A stretch of 28,166 bases of DNA from CAWEHT01 sp963808455 (GCA_963808455.1 CAWEHT010000095.1:1-28166); one strand, 5' to 3'; counted from the first letter of the stretch, positions 1 through 8,134 are shown. The notes: generated by a model not told the origin, from the letters alone. Numbers and translations: made by a program.

Positions 1-8
1 TAGTACTA

Positions 9-83
<75 letters not shown>

Positions 84-107
84 TTGATTTATCAATAGGG
101 CATACCA

Positions 108-137
108 GAGGGCGCACGGACAGGTCTGTGCGCCCTC
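108..137 (+). terminator. strong hairpin after the tRNA-like gene
   Basis: A near-perfect inverted repeat of about 13 bp (108-120 with 125-137) closes a four-base loop. It lies 25 bases after the tRNA-like gene. There is no T-run downstream, so its role as an intrinsic terminator is an inference from position; a processing or Rho-assisted stop is possible. Confidence 0.45.
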
Positions 138-365
138 CGTGCTATCTAAGTGTGCCGCACGACCCATCGGGCTACGCTATCTGCGTCCAAGGACGCGTTG
201 CTTCGACAGGAGAATTATCCTAATGCGAAAGTGGCACTATGCTCTCGGCTTGTTGCTTGGCGAATTACCGGCTCGCAAGCGCAGCGATCCTCGTTTGCGC
301 TGCGGCCAGGATCGCAGCCCCGGAGCTTCTTGCCCTGGCATGTGCCGATGGGACAGCTTGTACAT

Positions 366-1693
366 CTACCAGGTGAGTTCGGGCTGGACCGCATCGGTCA
401 ACGAGAGGGCCCCGACGCTGCCATCCGACAGGGTGAGGATCGAGTTCCAGAAGGTGCGGCCGGGGTCTTGCTCCACGGCGAGCAGCAGAGCCTGGCCGTC
501 GCCCGACCACGGCTGGTGGCCAAGCCACGCGGTGCGGTCCAGCAACATCCTCGCATTGCCGCTCGCCAAATCCAGCAGCCAGGGCCGCGTAGGGGGCGCG
601 CTCATAGGTAGGGAAACCCGCGGGCACCACCAGGTAGGCCAGCTTCTTGCCGTCCGGCGACCAGCTCGGCTGGCTGGTGTCGCCATCCACCAGTTTCTGG
701 CGTGTTCCACTATCGGGGTCCACGAGCCACAACCCGGCGTCGATGCCCCTGGCCGAGAAGGCGATCCCCGCCCCGCCGGGCTCCCAGGCCGCCCTTTCGA
801 GGCCGGCGTCGGCGTCCTGCCATAGCACACGCTGGTGCCCCGTCGCCGCGTCGACGATGGACAGACCATGTCCGGCGATGGCGAGGCGTCTGCCGTCGGG
901 CGACCAATCGAAGCCGCCCTCGTCATCGGCGAGCAGCCGGTCGCGGCCCGTGGCCACGTCCATGACGTGCAGCTGCATGGCCCCGGCCCCGCCCTGGAGG
1001 TGGTAATGCGTGTAAGCGATCTTCGTGCCGTTGGGCGACCATTTGAGTGACCCGAACCCGCCTATATACTCGACGGTCTGGAGCAGGGTGCGGAGCTGCG
1101 AGCCGTCTGGGGCCATGACCTGCAAGGCGCATTGGGTGGGAAAGTACAGCTGACCGGGCTCGTGCTGGCAAGCAACAAACGCAAGCCGGTCCTTGCGCGG
1201 CGAGAGGGCCAGGTCCCCCACCGCGAAGTAGGCCGGAGGCTGGGTGGCAAGGCGCCGCGCCTGGAGGCCCGGCATGGACAGGCGCCATAGTTGCGGCGCG
1301 AACGGCCACCCGCCGCCGCCAATGTAGTACACGGCGCTCGGGCGGGCGGCCAAGTCGGCAGGGATGCGGGCCAGCGGGGGCACCGTCGGCTGCGGCGTGG
1401 CCGTGGGCCAGATCGTGGGGATCGGGGTCGGGGTCCGGGTAGCAGTCCGCCTGGCCGTCGGCCGCGGGCTGGGCGTCGAGCTCGGCGTTGCTATGGAGGC
1501 CACGGCGAGCGAGGGCGCCGGCGTTTCGCGACAAGGGGCCGGTTCGCTCGTTCGTGCCGCGGAGCGGGGTCCCCTGGCCGCCGCCAGTTGAGCACAGCGC
1601 CATCGTCAGGACGAGCAAGCAAAACCCACGGGCGTAGACACCCACCTGTGTCGCAAGCCTCAGGGTTTTGGCGCGCCCTCGCATGGTTGCCAC
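366..1693 (-). CDS. exported TolB/PD40-type beta-propeller protein (two frameshifts)
   Basis: After correction the product is about 440 residues. It starts with a basic N-terminus and a hydrophobic segment (FCLLVLTMALC) that looks like a signal peptide or a non-canonical lipobox. A Thr/Pro-rich linker follows, then a beta-propeller with repeated PD40 motifs such as LKWSPNG, DWSPDGRRLAI and SWSPDGKKLAY. Such proteins are typically periplasmic or surface-attached; the ligand is unknown. Two shifts are needed. One extra base at 585/586 (minus strand TACGCGGCCC) moves the reading into the true C-terminus, which ends QPELTW. The other lies between about 1504 and 1608 and joins the signal peptide to the linker. 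The start is GTG 1693 or ATG 1684. No function beyond a propeller fold can be assigned. Confidence 0.7.
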
Positions 1694-1869
1694 ACTTTCT
1701 GGCTGGTCCAGGCCGGCCAGGGCCTGGCTCGACTGGTCCGGAGCCTGGCAAAAGGTCGCCTTCGCGCTGTATCGGCCCGTCAGTGGGTATGTCCCAGGCG
1801 CCGCGCCCGGCGAAGTCGGGAGGTGAAATCCGATCGTTGCCCGGCCTCGCGGCCCGGCCCGGCGCTTCT

Positions 1870-1900
1870 ATCATATCGCAAATCGGGAAGAATGCATCAA
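1870..1900 (-). promoter_or_regulatory. possible promoter of the beta-propeller gene
   Basis: On the minus strand TATGAT (1870-1875) could be a -10 box with TTGATG (1895-1900) as -35. The 19-bp spacer is long, so this is weak. It is the only promoter-like motif I see in the roughly 270-bp gap, which otherwise holds nothing recognisable. Confidence 0.3.
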
Positions 1901-1964
1901 CGCCGTGCAGAAGGTGATCATCGGCAGATCAAACGTAGCACGGCTGCGCAGCACCCGGCGAAGG

Positions 1965-3099
1965 TCAGCCGGCGATGGCGACGCCAATCAGGCGGCCTAT
2001 GACGAAAGTCACCGTTCGCGGCGGCCAGGCCGAAACCCACCTGGCGCAACCCGGTCAGGAGCGCATTGCGGCCCGTGATGAGCGTGATGGCAGCGCCGAT
2101 GGCAAAGAGGCCCAACCCCGCCAGCACCGCGCTGGCGGCGATGCCGGCCGGGCCGGAAAGAAAGACATAGGGCAGGATGGGGATGATGGCACCCACGGCG
2201 AAGAGGCAAAAAGACATGAGGGCAGCTTCCCAGGGCGATCCGCCCAGTTCCTTCGGGTCGATGTTGAGCTCTTCGCGGGCCAGCGTGTCCAACGCGGTGG
2301 CCTGGTCGGCCATCAGCCTGGCGGCCAGCTGGCCCGCTTCGCCGGCAGCCATCCCTTTGGCCTGGTAAATCAGGGCCAGCTCGTCCCTTTCGGCGTCCGG
2401 ATTGGCTGCTAACTCGCTCCGCTCTATGCCGATCTGGCGCTGGTAGAGCTCCCGCGAGCTTTGCACAGAGATCCACTCGCCCAGGGCCATGGAAAGCGCG
2501 CCCGCCAGGAGGCCGGCCAGGCCGGTCAGCAGGATCTCGCCTGAGGGGCGCCCGGCCCCGGCCACACCCATCACCAGGCTAAAGACCGAAAGCAGGCCGT
2601 CGTTCGCCCCCAGCACGCCTGCCCTCAAGGCATTCCCGCCCGCAGCCCTGTGCCGACCCTCGAAGCGAGCGACCGCGCTCCCTTCCAGGCCGCCGGTGTG
2701 GTGGGCCAGGTAACCGAAGATCCGCGCGTGAGAGCGCTCGTCGCCGGGCATTCCCATGGCCACAGCGTCGGGCTGGCCGTCGTAGCCGCTGCTTGCGCTT
2801 TGCTCGATGCCGGCAATGGTAGGCAACACAAAACCCGTGCCGAAACGCCCGGCCAGCCACCCAAGCGCCCACGCTCGCCAGCCGCTCCGCGGCGCCGGGA
2901 CGGGCGCGCCGGCTTCGCGCAGCTTGGCGGCCCACGACGTGGCATGGCCGCGTTCGGTCGCAGCCAATCGATGGTAGACCTCGGCCAGTTCCGCGTTGGG
3001 TTCGCTGCCGGCCAGACGCTCGTAAAGCGCGATGGCGTCGTACTCAGCCTGCAAATTGGCTCGATACTGGGCCAGGTGCCTGGAACTTGGCGTCGTCAA
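1965..3099 (-). CDS. ferritin-like + VIT1/CCC1 family membrane protein (one frameshift)
   Basis: The product is about 377 residues. The N-terminal 140 residues form a rubrerythrin/ferritin-like helical domain with diiron-type motifs (EYDAIALYERL, ATERGHA, GDERSHARIF). The rest is a VIT1/CCC1 transporter domain starting at GVLGANDGLLSVFSLVMGVA, with hydrophobic helices near the middle and C-terminus. The layout matches MbfA-type iron (or manganese) exporters; the metal is inferred. A TTG start at 3099 is preferred because GGAGG-rich sequence (3105-3113) sits about 5-10 bases upstream and a promoter lies at 3160-3168. The in-frame upstream ATG at 3153 would lie at the transcript's 5' end. An extra G at 2012/2013 breaks the last helix. 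Removing it gives the family-like ending GRLIGVAIAG and a TGA at 1965. Confidence 0.85.
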
Positions 3100-3159
3100 C
3101 GTATCCTCCCTCCGAATCCACCCCAGCCTGATTGCCGGCGATGAGACGTGCAATCAGGC

Positions 3160-3168
3160 AGTATAGCA
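3160..3168 (-). promoter_or_regulatory. extended -10 promoter for the ferritin/VIT gene
   Basis: The minus strand reads TGCTATACT, an extended -10 element (TG-N-TATACT). No convincing -35 box lies upstream, which is usual for this class. Transcription would start near 3152, leaving a leader of about 50 bases before the TTG at 3099. Confidence 0.5.
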
Positions 3169-3309
3169 CCGGCAGTGGACTTCGCGGGTGCCAGCAGGCA
3201 GCGCCTGCCGGGCGAAATCATGTTGCGGGGTTACGCCGGGCCAGGAGCCTGGGCTGCGTCGAACCCGGCCCGGTTGCAGCGTCCCCGTGGGCTAACTCGT
3301 ACAGGGTGA

Positions 3310-3375
3310 ACACGAAGGTCCCTGTAAGGGATGGATGAGCCGGATAGACACGAAGGTCCCGGCACGGGATGGATG
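3310..3375. repeat. pair of 28-bp direct repeats with internal hairpins
   Basis: Two copies, 3310-3337 and 3348-3375, begin ACACGAAGGTCCC and end GGGATGGATG, differing only in the middle. Each copy can fold (TCCC-TGTAA-GGGA and TCCCG-GCA-CGGGA). The start-to-start distance is 38 bp. Read directly from the sequence. Confidence 0.75.
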
Positions 3376-3389
3376 TTCCTTTTGTGCCT

Positions 3390-3428
3390 GATCCTGTGCA
3401 TCCCGTCCGGTCCTGTGCATCCTGTGAT
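3390..3428. repeat. short tandem repeat TCCTGTGCATCC
   Basis: The 12-mer TCCTGTGCATCC occurs twice within 40 bases, each copy followed by a C/T variant and GT. It adjoins the 28-bp repeats and probably belongs to the same dispersed intergenic element. Confidence 0.65.
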
Positions 3429-3655
3429 AGCGGGTGGTCCCAATGGCGCGCACCGCCCCCATTGCAGTTGCCAAGCCGGGGGCCGGCTGCAACATGGAAT
3501 GGCCCTGCAGCTCTGTGAGCAAGGCTGACGCGCCACACGGGCGGGGGCCGCCTGACATTGCCTTCCGGAGGCGCCCCCCTCGACCAGACAACACCGCTTC
3601 GCAAAATAGAACGGGACGAAGTAGTACGGCACCGTTCGAAACGCGCCGTCAGGCG

Positions 3656-4600
3656 CTACGCCGGTATCTCGATCTGAAGCGCTACCCCGCCATGAGGCTG
3701 GTTCTGAACTCGCATGCGGCCATCGAGCAGCTCTGCCCGCTCGCGAATCCCCAGCAGCCCGAAATGCCCCATTGCGGCCAACGTGTCCGGATCCGTATCG
3801 CAAGAGATCCCGCAGCCGTCGTCCATAACGGAAATTACCCACGCGCCGGACGAAGCATGGCGCAGACCGACGTGCACTGACCTGGCACGAGCATGTCTTC
3901 GCACATTGCTCAACCCCTCTTGAACCATGCGGAAGATAGAGAGCTCTGCCATCTCTGACAGTCGCCCCCAGCCCGGTTCAACTTCCAGATACACCGCAAT
4001 GCCGGTGCGTGCGGACCAGTCACAGGCATAGGACTGGAGGGCTGCGCCGAGGCCCAGGCTATCGAAGGTCGGCGGGCGCAGGTCTGTGCAGATGTGCCGC
4101 AGCGCGTCGATCAAAGCTCGGATGTTGTTTCGCACGGCTGCCAGCCGCTCGGCACCCTGGCGGGCGTCGCCGGACAGCGTGTCCAGCTGGTATTTGATGG
4201 CGATCAAGTCCTGGATCAGTTCGTCATGTACCTCGCGAGCGAGCACCTTGCGTTCCTCTTCGCGCTCCGCCAGCAGCCGGCACTTCAGCCGTGGGCACGG
4301 GAGGCCGCCGGACTGCGCTGCTGCAGGATGCGAAGGCCAAGGCTCTACGGCCGGTTGCCGTGGCGGAATTGGGCTTGCGTCGTCCAGACATGTCCCGGGC
4401 TGCCGGTGGCGATGACCCTCGGTCGAATGACGGCGAGTCCGCATGGGAGTGACATGGAAAAGGCGCGACCCTGGCCGCTGGCTTCTGCCCACTTCTCCAC
4501 CTTGCGCGAAACCCGCGAATGGAGCCCCAGTCGCGCAAACCACATCAGGCGACGTGACGGAGCAGGCTCCTTTACTCAGCGGACAAGATCCTTTTTCCAT
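3656..4600 (-). CDS. NarL/DegS-type sensor histidine kinase
   Basis: A 314-residue soluble-looking kinase with no membrane segment. Residues 1-105 are unrecognised and rich in Cys, Pro and Arg. A HisKA_3 dimerisation domain follows with the phospho-acceptor His near residue 125 (AREVHDELIQDL) and the LRPPTFDSLGL segment. The HATPase_c domain has an N box (EGLSNVRRHA), a G1 box (MDDGCGI) and a G2 box (GHFGLLGIRERA). The start chosen is ATG at 4600, with GGAAGGG about ten bases upstream. An upstream in-frame ATG at 4690 lies too close to the predicted promoter at 4705-4733. The likely partner is the LuxR-type regulator at 6177-7223. The input signal is unknown, and the odd N-terminus may hide an uncorrected frameshift. 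Confidence 0.8.
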   Translation of the reverse strand: MEKGSCPLSKGACSVTSPDVVCATGAPFAGFAQGGEVGRSQRPGSRLFHVTPMRTRRHSTEGHRHRQPGTCLDDASPIPPRQPAVEPWPSHPAAAQSGGLPCPRLKCRLLAEREEERKVLAREVHDELIQDLIAIKYQLDTLSGDARQGAERLAAVRNNIRALIDALRHICTDLRPPTFDSLGLGAALQSYACDWSARTGIAVYLEVEPGWGRLSEMAELSIFRMVQEGLSNVRRHARARSVHVGLRHASSGAWVISVMDDGCGISCDTDPDTLAAMGHFGLLGIRERAELLDGRMRVQNQPHGGVALQIEIPA

Positions 4601-4686
4601 CGTCAGATACCCTTCCGAGGCAAGCTTGACCGGCTCGGGAATGCCGTGGGCCCCTGCGATACGCTGGCGCCATGGCGGCCGGGTCA

Positions 4687-4698
4687 GCAATCGATTAC
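4687..4698 (+). promoter_or_regulatory. LacI-type operator, copy A
   Basis: GCAATCGATTAC, identical in 12 of 12 bases to the site in the lacI promoter at 5044-5055. It lies just downstream of the predicted kinase promoter. Its centre is 21 bp from copy B, two helical turns, so both can be bound on one face of the DNA. Confidence 0.65.
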
Positions 4699-4704
4699 GT
4701 AACT

Positions 4705-4733
4705 AGTGTAAACGATTGCGGGACGTTTGTCAA
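4705..4733 (-). promoter_or_regulatory. promoter of the histidine kinase gene
   Basis: Minus strand: TTGACA (4728-4733), a 17-bp spacer and TACACT (4705-4710). The -35 is perfect and the -10 matches four of six consensus positions. Operator B overlaps its -10 end. Confidence 0.65.
4708..4719 (-). promoter_or_regulatory. LacI-type operator, copy B
   Basis: The minus strand reads GCAATCGTTTAC, one base different from copies A and C. It begins eight bases after the minus-strand TTGACA and overlaps the -10 box, the same geometry as copy C at the lacI promoter. Binding should block the polymerase. Confidence 0.65.
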
Positions 4734-5029
4734 GGGGCAAATTCCAACAGGGTGTGGCCCAGGTCCTGGCGGGTGGGGCTGGCGGTCTGGATCACGATAG
4801 ATACGAAACGCCCGGAACCCGCGAAAAGGGCTCGCCGCGGGCCGGTCGAGCGCTCACAAGGGGTGCCGCCGGCAGCCAGGCCGGCCTGTCGCCGCCGCAA
4901 TGCTCGCCGCCTCCGCGGTCTTGGCGGGCGCCTTCGCGGGTTGTCCTGCTGCTACCGTGAGCTCCGTGGTCCGGGCGCTCGCTGCGCGCGGCGCAAAACT
5001 TCGAACCACACCCTCCGAAGGTTGGCCGG
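4734..5029. other. spacer between the divergent kinase and lacI promoters
   Basis: About 300 bases of GC-rich sequence between two operator-bearing promoters that point away from each other. I see no gene, RNA or repeat in it. It is long enough for a LacI-type tetramer to loop the two operator groups together, which is inference. Confidence 0.5.
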
Positions 5030-5058
5030 TTGACAATTCTCACGCAATCGATTACGAT
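5030..5058 (+). promoter_or_regulatory. promoter of the lacI-family gene
   Basis: TTGACA (5030-5035), a 17-bp spacer and TACGAT (5053-5058). The first codon is about 50 bases downstream. Operator copy C lies across the spacer and the -10 box. Confidence 0.7.
5044..5055 (+). promoter_or_regulatory. LacI-type operator, copy C (autoregulatory)
   Basis: GCAATCGATTAC with the central CG typical of LacI-family operators. It starts eight bases after the -35 box, exactly as copy B does in the divergent promoter, which implies that the regulator represses its own gene. Confidence 0.7.
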
Positions 5059-5107
5059 CGGGACGGCTCGTATTCTGATCTAGCCACGAACGCGGGTGAG
5101 GCGAGTG

Positions 5108-6103
5108 ATGGCAAGCATCAAAGATGTCGCCGAGGCGGCAGGTGTGTCTACTGCCACAGTATCCCGAATACTCACCGACAAGCTCCATGTCCGGCCAGAA
5201 ATCCGCGAACGCGTCCTGGCCGCTGTCAGAGAGCTGGACTACCGCCCCAATCGTGTCGCCCGCAGTCTGCGGGTTCAAAGATCGAACACTATCGGCCTGG
5301 TTGTTTCGGATATTCGGAACCCATTTTTCACTTCGGTCAGTCGCGCTGTCGAGGACCTGGCCTACGAGCGAGACTTGAGCGTGATACTGTGCAATACCGA
5401 TGAGAACCCTGACAAGGAAGCGATGTACCTTGACCTCATCCGCGACGAAAACGTGGCCGGAGTCATTGTGTCGCCAACACTTCAGACCTCAGACGCGTTC
5501 GGCCCGGTTGCCAAACTGGGAATACCTATGGTGGTGATTGACCGTCGCGTGCGCGGGGTAGAGGTCAACAGCGTCCTGATTGACAACGTGGAGTCAGCAT
5601 ACAAGGTTGTCGAGCACTTGGTCGCGGACGGTCACCGGCGCGTTGCGGCCCTGTTTGGCGTAGGGAGCAGCACAGGGCGTGAGCGGCGCGAGGGCTATGC
5701 CCGGGCCTTGAAAGACCACGACCTCCGACCTCTGCCCGAGTTGACGGGCTATGTGGAGGCTAGAGAGCAAGAGGGATACAAAGCAACGGCAAGGTTGTTG
5801 AGTCTGCCCGAACCACCGGACGCCATATTCACCAGCAACGGCTTACTGTCAATCGGAGCGTACAGAGCACTTCGTGACGCTAAGGTTCCCATTCCAAATC
5901 AAGTGGCATTAGCCGGCTTTGACGACTCCACCTGGGCTCCGCTTGTTCAGCCGGCCGTCACCGTCATCGAACAACCCACATACGAGATCGGTCAGATGGC
6001 AACCGAGCTCTTGCTGAAACGTCTGAACGAACCCACACGACCGACATGTGAGATCACACTGAAAGGCAAGTTGATCATTCGCCAGTCTTGTGGACTGCAC
6101 TAA
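5108..6103 (+). CDS. LacI-family transcriptional regulator
   Basis: 331 residues, the usual family length. The N-terminal helix-turn-helix (SIKDVAEAAGVSTATVSRIL) with the hinge helix RPNRVARSLR is canonical. The periplasmic-binding-protein-like sensor domain follows (TIGLVVSDIRNPFF, AGVIVSPT, DAIFTSNGLLSIGAYRALR, GFDDSTWAPLVQPAVTVIEQP). ATG 5108 is preferred over GTG 5096 because GGTGAGG at 5095-5101 is well placed and the helix-turn-helix begins at once. It is intact. Three matching operators in its own and the kinase promoter suggest autoregulation. The effector is not readable; a sugar or sugar phosphate from the neighbouring fructose pathway is the natural guess. Confidence 0.93.
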   Translation: MASIKDVAEAAGVSTATVSRILTDKLHVRPEIRERVLAAVRELDYRPNRVARSLRVQRSNTIGLVVSDIRNPFFTSVSRAVEDLAYERDLSVILCNTDENPDKEAMYLDLIRDENVAGVIVSPTLQTSDAFGPVAKLGIPMVVIDRRVRGVEVNSVLIDNVESAYKVVEHLVADGHRRVAALFGVGSSTGRERREGYARALKDHDLRPLPELTGYVEAREQEGYKATARLLSLPEPPDAIFTSNGLLSIGAYRALRDAKVPIPNQVALAGFDDSTWAPLVQPAVTVIEQPTYEIGQMATELLLKRLNEPTRPTCEITLKGKLIIRQSCGLH

Positions 6104-6176
6104 TAGAAGAATCCGTCCCCGAATCGTGCCCGACGAGAAAGGGCCAATCGAGATCTGAACTTTCGCATGTCTGTCC

Positions 6177-7223
6177 CTAAGCCAGGATATCGTCAACGAT
6201 CCTTCTCACTGCGGCGATGTCCAGGTCCTGCTTGTCGAGGAACGCTGCGGCACCGGCATCCAGGCTGAGCCTGCGATATGCCGGATCCGGGTAGGCGCTA
6301 ACGGCGATGATCTGGATTGCCGCAGAGTGCTTCCTGAGGCGTCGCATGCATTCGATGCCGCTCTCGTCAACCAGCACCACGTCCACAAACGCCACCTGGC
6401 ATCCGGTCTCACAGGCCAGGTCGATGGCCTCCGCACCGTCCTCTGCCTCATAGATCCCAGCCTGCGGACAGGCTGCGCCGACCATGACCCTCAGTTCGGC
6501 TCGATAGCGGGCATTGTCATCCACCAGCAAAACACCGAGCCGCGGGGGTTCCGAGCGCGTCGGGGCGGCGCCAGGCGCTGCCCCAGCTCGCACGCGTGGC
6601 AGAACGCCTGGGTGTGCGGCGACATAGCTGACGGCTTCCAGGCGGCTCTGCACGCCGAGGTTGCGATACAGGCGTGTGAGATGGCCCTCGATCGTTTTGA
6701 CGCTCAGGCCCATCTTGCGGGCGATGGCCTGATTGTCGAGACCCTGTTGCAGGAGGCACGCCAGCTCGCCCTGGCGCCCGGTCAGAGTGAGCGGCGACGT
6801 CCTCTCACGGGGACCCACCAACACGTCGAGCAGTGGGCTGGACACCCACCGCTCGCCGGCCAGCACACGCTGCACGGCCAGGAGGAGCTCGCCTAATGAC
6901 TGGTCCTTGAGGTGATACCCATCGACTCCCGCACGGAGCAACCCCTGAACGTATGGCTCGTCGGCGTGGGCGCTGACGACCAGGATCTTCACGGCGGGGT
7001 AGAGCTCACGGATGGCCCGCACTGCAGCGATAGGCTCGAAATCCGGCATGACGACGTCGAGTAGGAGCAGGTCGGGCCGCACGCGGGCCAACGTGGGGAG
7101 CAGGTCCCGGCCATTTCCCACCTCCGCAGCCAGCACGAGCTGCGGTATCTCCTTCAGAACGTTGGCGATGCCGCAGCGCAGGATCGCGTGATCGTCGGCC
7201 ACCACTGCCCTGATTACGCTCAT
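6177..7223 (-). CDS. response regulator with REC-LuxR HTH-REC architecture
   Basis: 348 residues. Residues 1-120 are a NarL-type receiver (acidic DD at 10-11, phospho-acceptor Asp56 in DLLLLDVVMP, Lys106). Residues 145-195 are a LuxR/GerE helix-turn-helix (LTGRQGELACLLQQGLDNQA, MGLSVKTIEGHLTRLYRNLG). After an Ala/Pro/Arg-rich linker a second full receiver fills 228-348 (VLLVDDN, Asp281 in AFVDVVLVDESG, Lys331). A C-terminal second receiver on a NarL-type regulator is unusual. It is probably phosphorylated by the HisKA_3 kinase at 3656-4600; the two genes flank lacI. A GGAAAC stretch precedes the ATG. It is convergent with lacI, and the 73-base gap shows no clear terminator. Confidence 0.92.
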   Translation of the reverse strand: MSVIRAVVADDHAILRCGIANVLKEIPQLVLAAEVGNGRDLLPTLARVRPDLLLLDVVMPDFEPIAAVRAIRELYPAVKILVVSAHADEPYVQGLLRAGVDGYHLKDQSLGELLLAVQRVLAGERWVSSPLLDVLVGPRERTSPLTLTGRQGELACLLQQGLDNQAIARKMGLSVKTIEGHLTRLYRNLGVQSRLEAVSYVAAHPGVLPRVRAGAAPGAAPTRSEPPRLGVLLVDDNARYRAELRVMVGAACPQAGIYEAEDGAEAIDLACETGCQVAFVDVVLVDESGIECMRRLRKHSAAIQIIAVSAYPDPAYRRLSLDAGAAAFLDKQDLDIAAVRRIVDDILA

Positions 7224-7273
7224 GGTTTCCAGCCAGCGAACCGTCGCTCCCCGCCAAGGTCGGCAAGGGAGAT

Positions 7274-7293
7274 CCCTCGCCGGCTCGCGAGGG
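7274..7293. promoter_or_regulatory. inverted repeat between response regulator and ppa
   Basis: CCCTCGC (7274-7280) and GCGAGGG (7287-7293) form a 7-bp stem with a six-base loop in the divergent intergenic region. It could be a regulator site or a leader hairpin; the sequence does not decide. Confidence 0.35.
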
Positions 7294-7325
7294 TAATCCG
7301 CTTGCCCGGCTGAGCCAATAAAGGG

Positions 7326-7353
7326 TTGACTTGCATCATCAATATACTATAAT
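7326..7353 (+). promoter_or_regulatory. strong promoter of the ppa-PTS-glycolysis cluster
   Basis: TTGACT (7326-7331), a 16-bp spacer and a perfect TATAAT (7348-7353) in an AT-rich island. The predicted start near 7360 leaves a leader of about 125 bases before ppa. This is the best promoter in the window and the only clear one I found for the co-directional genes that follow. Confidence 0.75.
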
Positions 7354-7484
7354 ATGCCTGTAAGATTACGTCAAAGGCGGATTAGCCAGGACCGGATGGC
7401 GCCCACTTGTGCCTGCTCCGCCGGCAGCCTGGTCGGCTGGAAGCGCGTGGCCGAACTCTGGTTCACGGATCGGAGGACAAGTCC

Positions 7485-8114
7485 ATGATGGCTGGCCCAA
7501 GCGTATTCGAACCCTGCCGTGTGCACCCGTGGCATGGCCTGGCGCCGGGCAAGGAACCCCCAGGCCTCGTTCAGGCCTATATCGAAATCACCCCATTCGA
7601 CTCGGTCAAGTACGAGATCGACAAGCTGACAGGTTACTTGCGGGTGGACCGCCCCCAACGCTCGTCCTCCCAACCTCCCGCGCTCTACGGTTTCATCCCC
7701 CGCACCTACTGCGGCCCGCTTGTAGCAGCCCTTTCGCCCGAGGTGACGCAAGCCGACGGCGATCCCTTGGATATCTGCGTGCTGAGCGAGCGACCGATCA
7801 ACCGTTCGGAAATCCTGCTGGATGCCGTCGTCGTGGGCGGTCTGCGGGCCATCGACGGCGGCCTCGCCGACGACAAGATCATCGCGGTCCTTTTCAACGA
7901 CAACATCTGGGGCGCGGCAAAAGACATCGTCGATATCCCTCAACGCCTTGTGGAACGGCTCCAACACTACTTTTCAACCTACAAGATGGTGCCTGGCCAG
8001 GCCTCGACCATGGTGATCATGGAAGTATACGGCGTGGCCCACGCTCGCCAGGTCGTGACTGCCGCGATGGACGATTATGCAGCCAAGTTCGGGCAGGTAG
8101 ACTGCAAAGGCTAG
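7485..8114 (+). CDS. ppa: inorganic pyrophosphatase (family I)
   Basis: 209 residues, a cytoplasmic Mg-dependent enzyme that splits pyrophosphate to two phosphates. Family I signatures are clear: EITPFDSVKYEIDK, YGFIPRTYCGP, the acidic metal-binding motif ADGDPLDICVLSE, and DDKIIAVLFND. ATG 7485 is chosen because GGAGGA (7472-7477) lies seven bases upstream; longer upstream readings lack family similarity. It is intact and is the first gene after the strong promoter, 20 bases before the PTS genes. Removing pyrophosphate would pull ADP-glucose synthesis by the downstream GlgC, a plausible reason for its place here. Confidence 0.93.
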   Translation: MMAGPSVFEPCRVHPWHGLAPGKEPPGLVQAYIEITPFDSVKYEIDKLTGYLRVDRPQRSSSQPPALYGFIPRTYCGPLVAALSPEVTQADGDPLDICVLSERPINRSEILLDAVVVGGLRAIDGGLADDKIIAVLFNDNIWGAAKDIVDIPQRLVERLQHYFSTYKMVPGQASTMVIMEVYGVAHARQVVTAAMDDYAAKFGQVDCKG

Positions 8115-8134
8115 CTGCAGGGTGCCGGAGGGGG

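Larger units (their letters stand above)
3170..3655. other. non-coding stretch between the VIT gene and the kinase gene
   Basis: About 485 bases without a credible gene on either strand; the open frames here have no recognisable domain. The only structure I see is the repeat cluster at 3310-3430. Confidence 0.6.

Noticed and set aside
223..825. Plus-strand frame starting MRKWHYALGLLLG with an AGGAG site upstream
   Set aside because: It runs antisense through the well-supported beta-propeller gene and shows no domain after the first 15 residues.
1291..1917. Plus-strand 208-residue frame rich in Arg/Gly/Pro
   Set aside because: It is antisense to the beta-propeller linker region; its composition is that of a GC-rich shadow frame.
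2962..2975. CCAATCGATGG as a further LacI operator
   Set aside because: It lies inside the ferritin/VIT coding region, matches only 8 of 12 bases and has no promoter near it.
3310..3430. CRISPR array
   Set aside because: Only two repeat copies with a 10-base gap, not unique spacers of 30 or more bases, and no cas genes nearby.
7359..7370. GTAAGATTACG in the ppa leader as an operator copy
   Set aside because: It shares only the GATTACG half with the operator and lacks the central CG; too weak to call.
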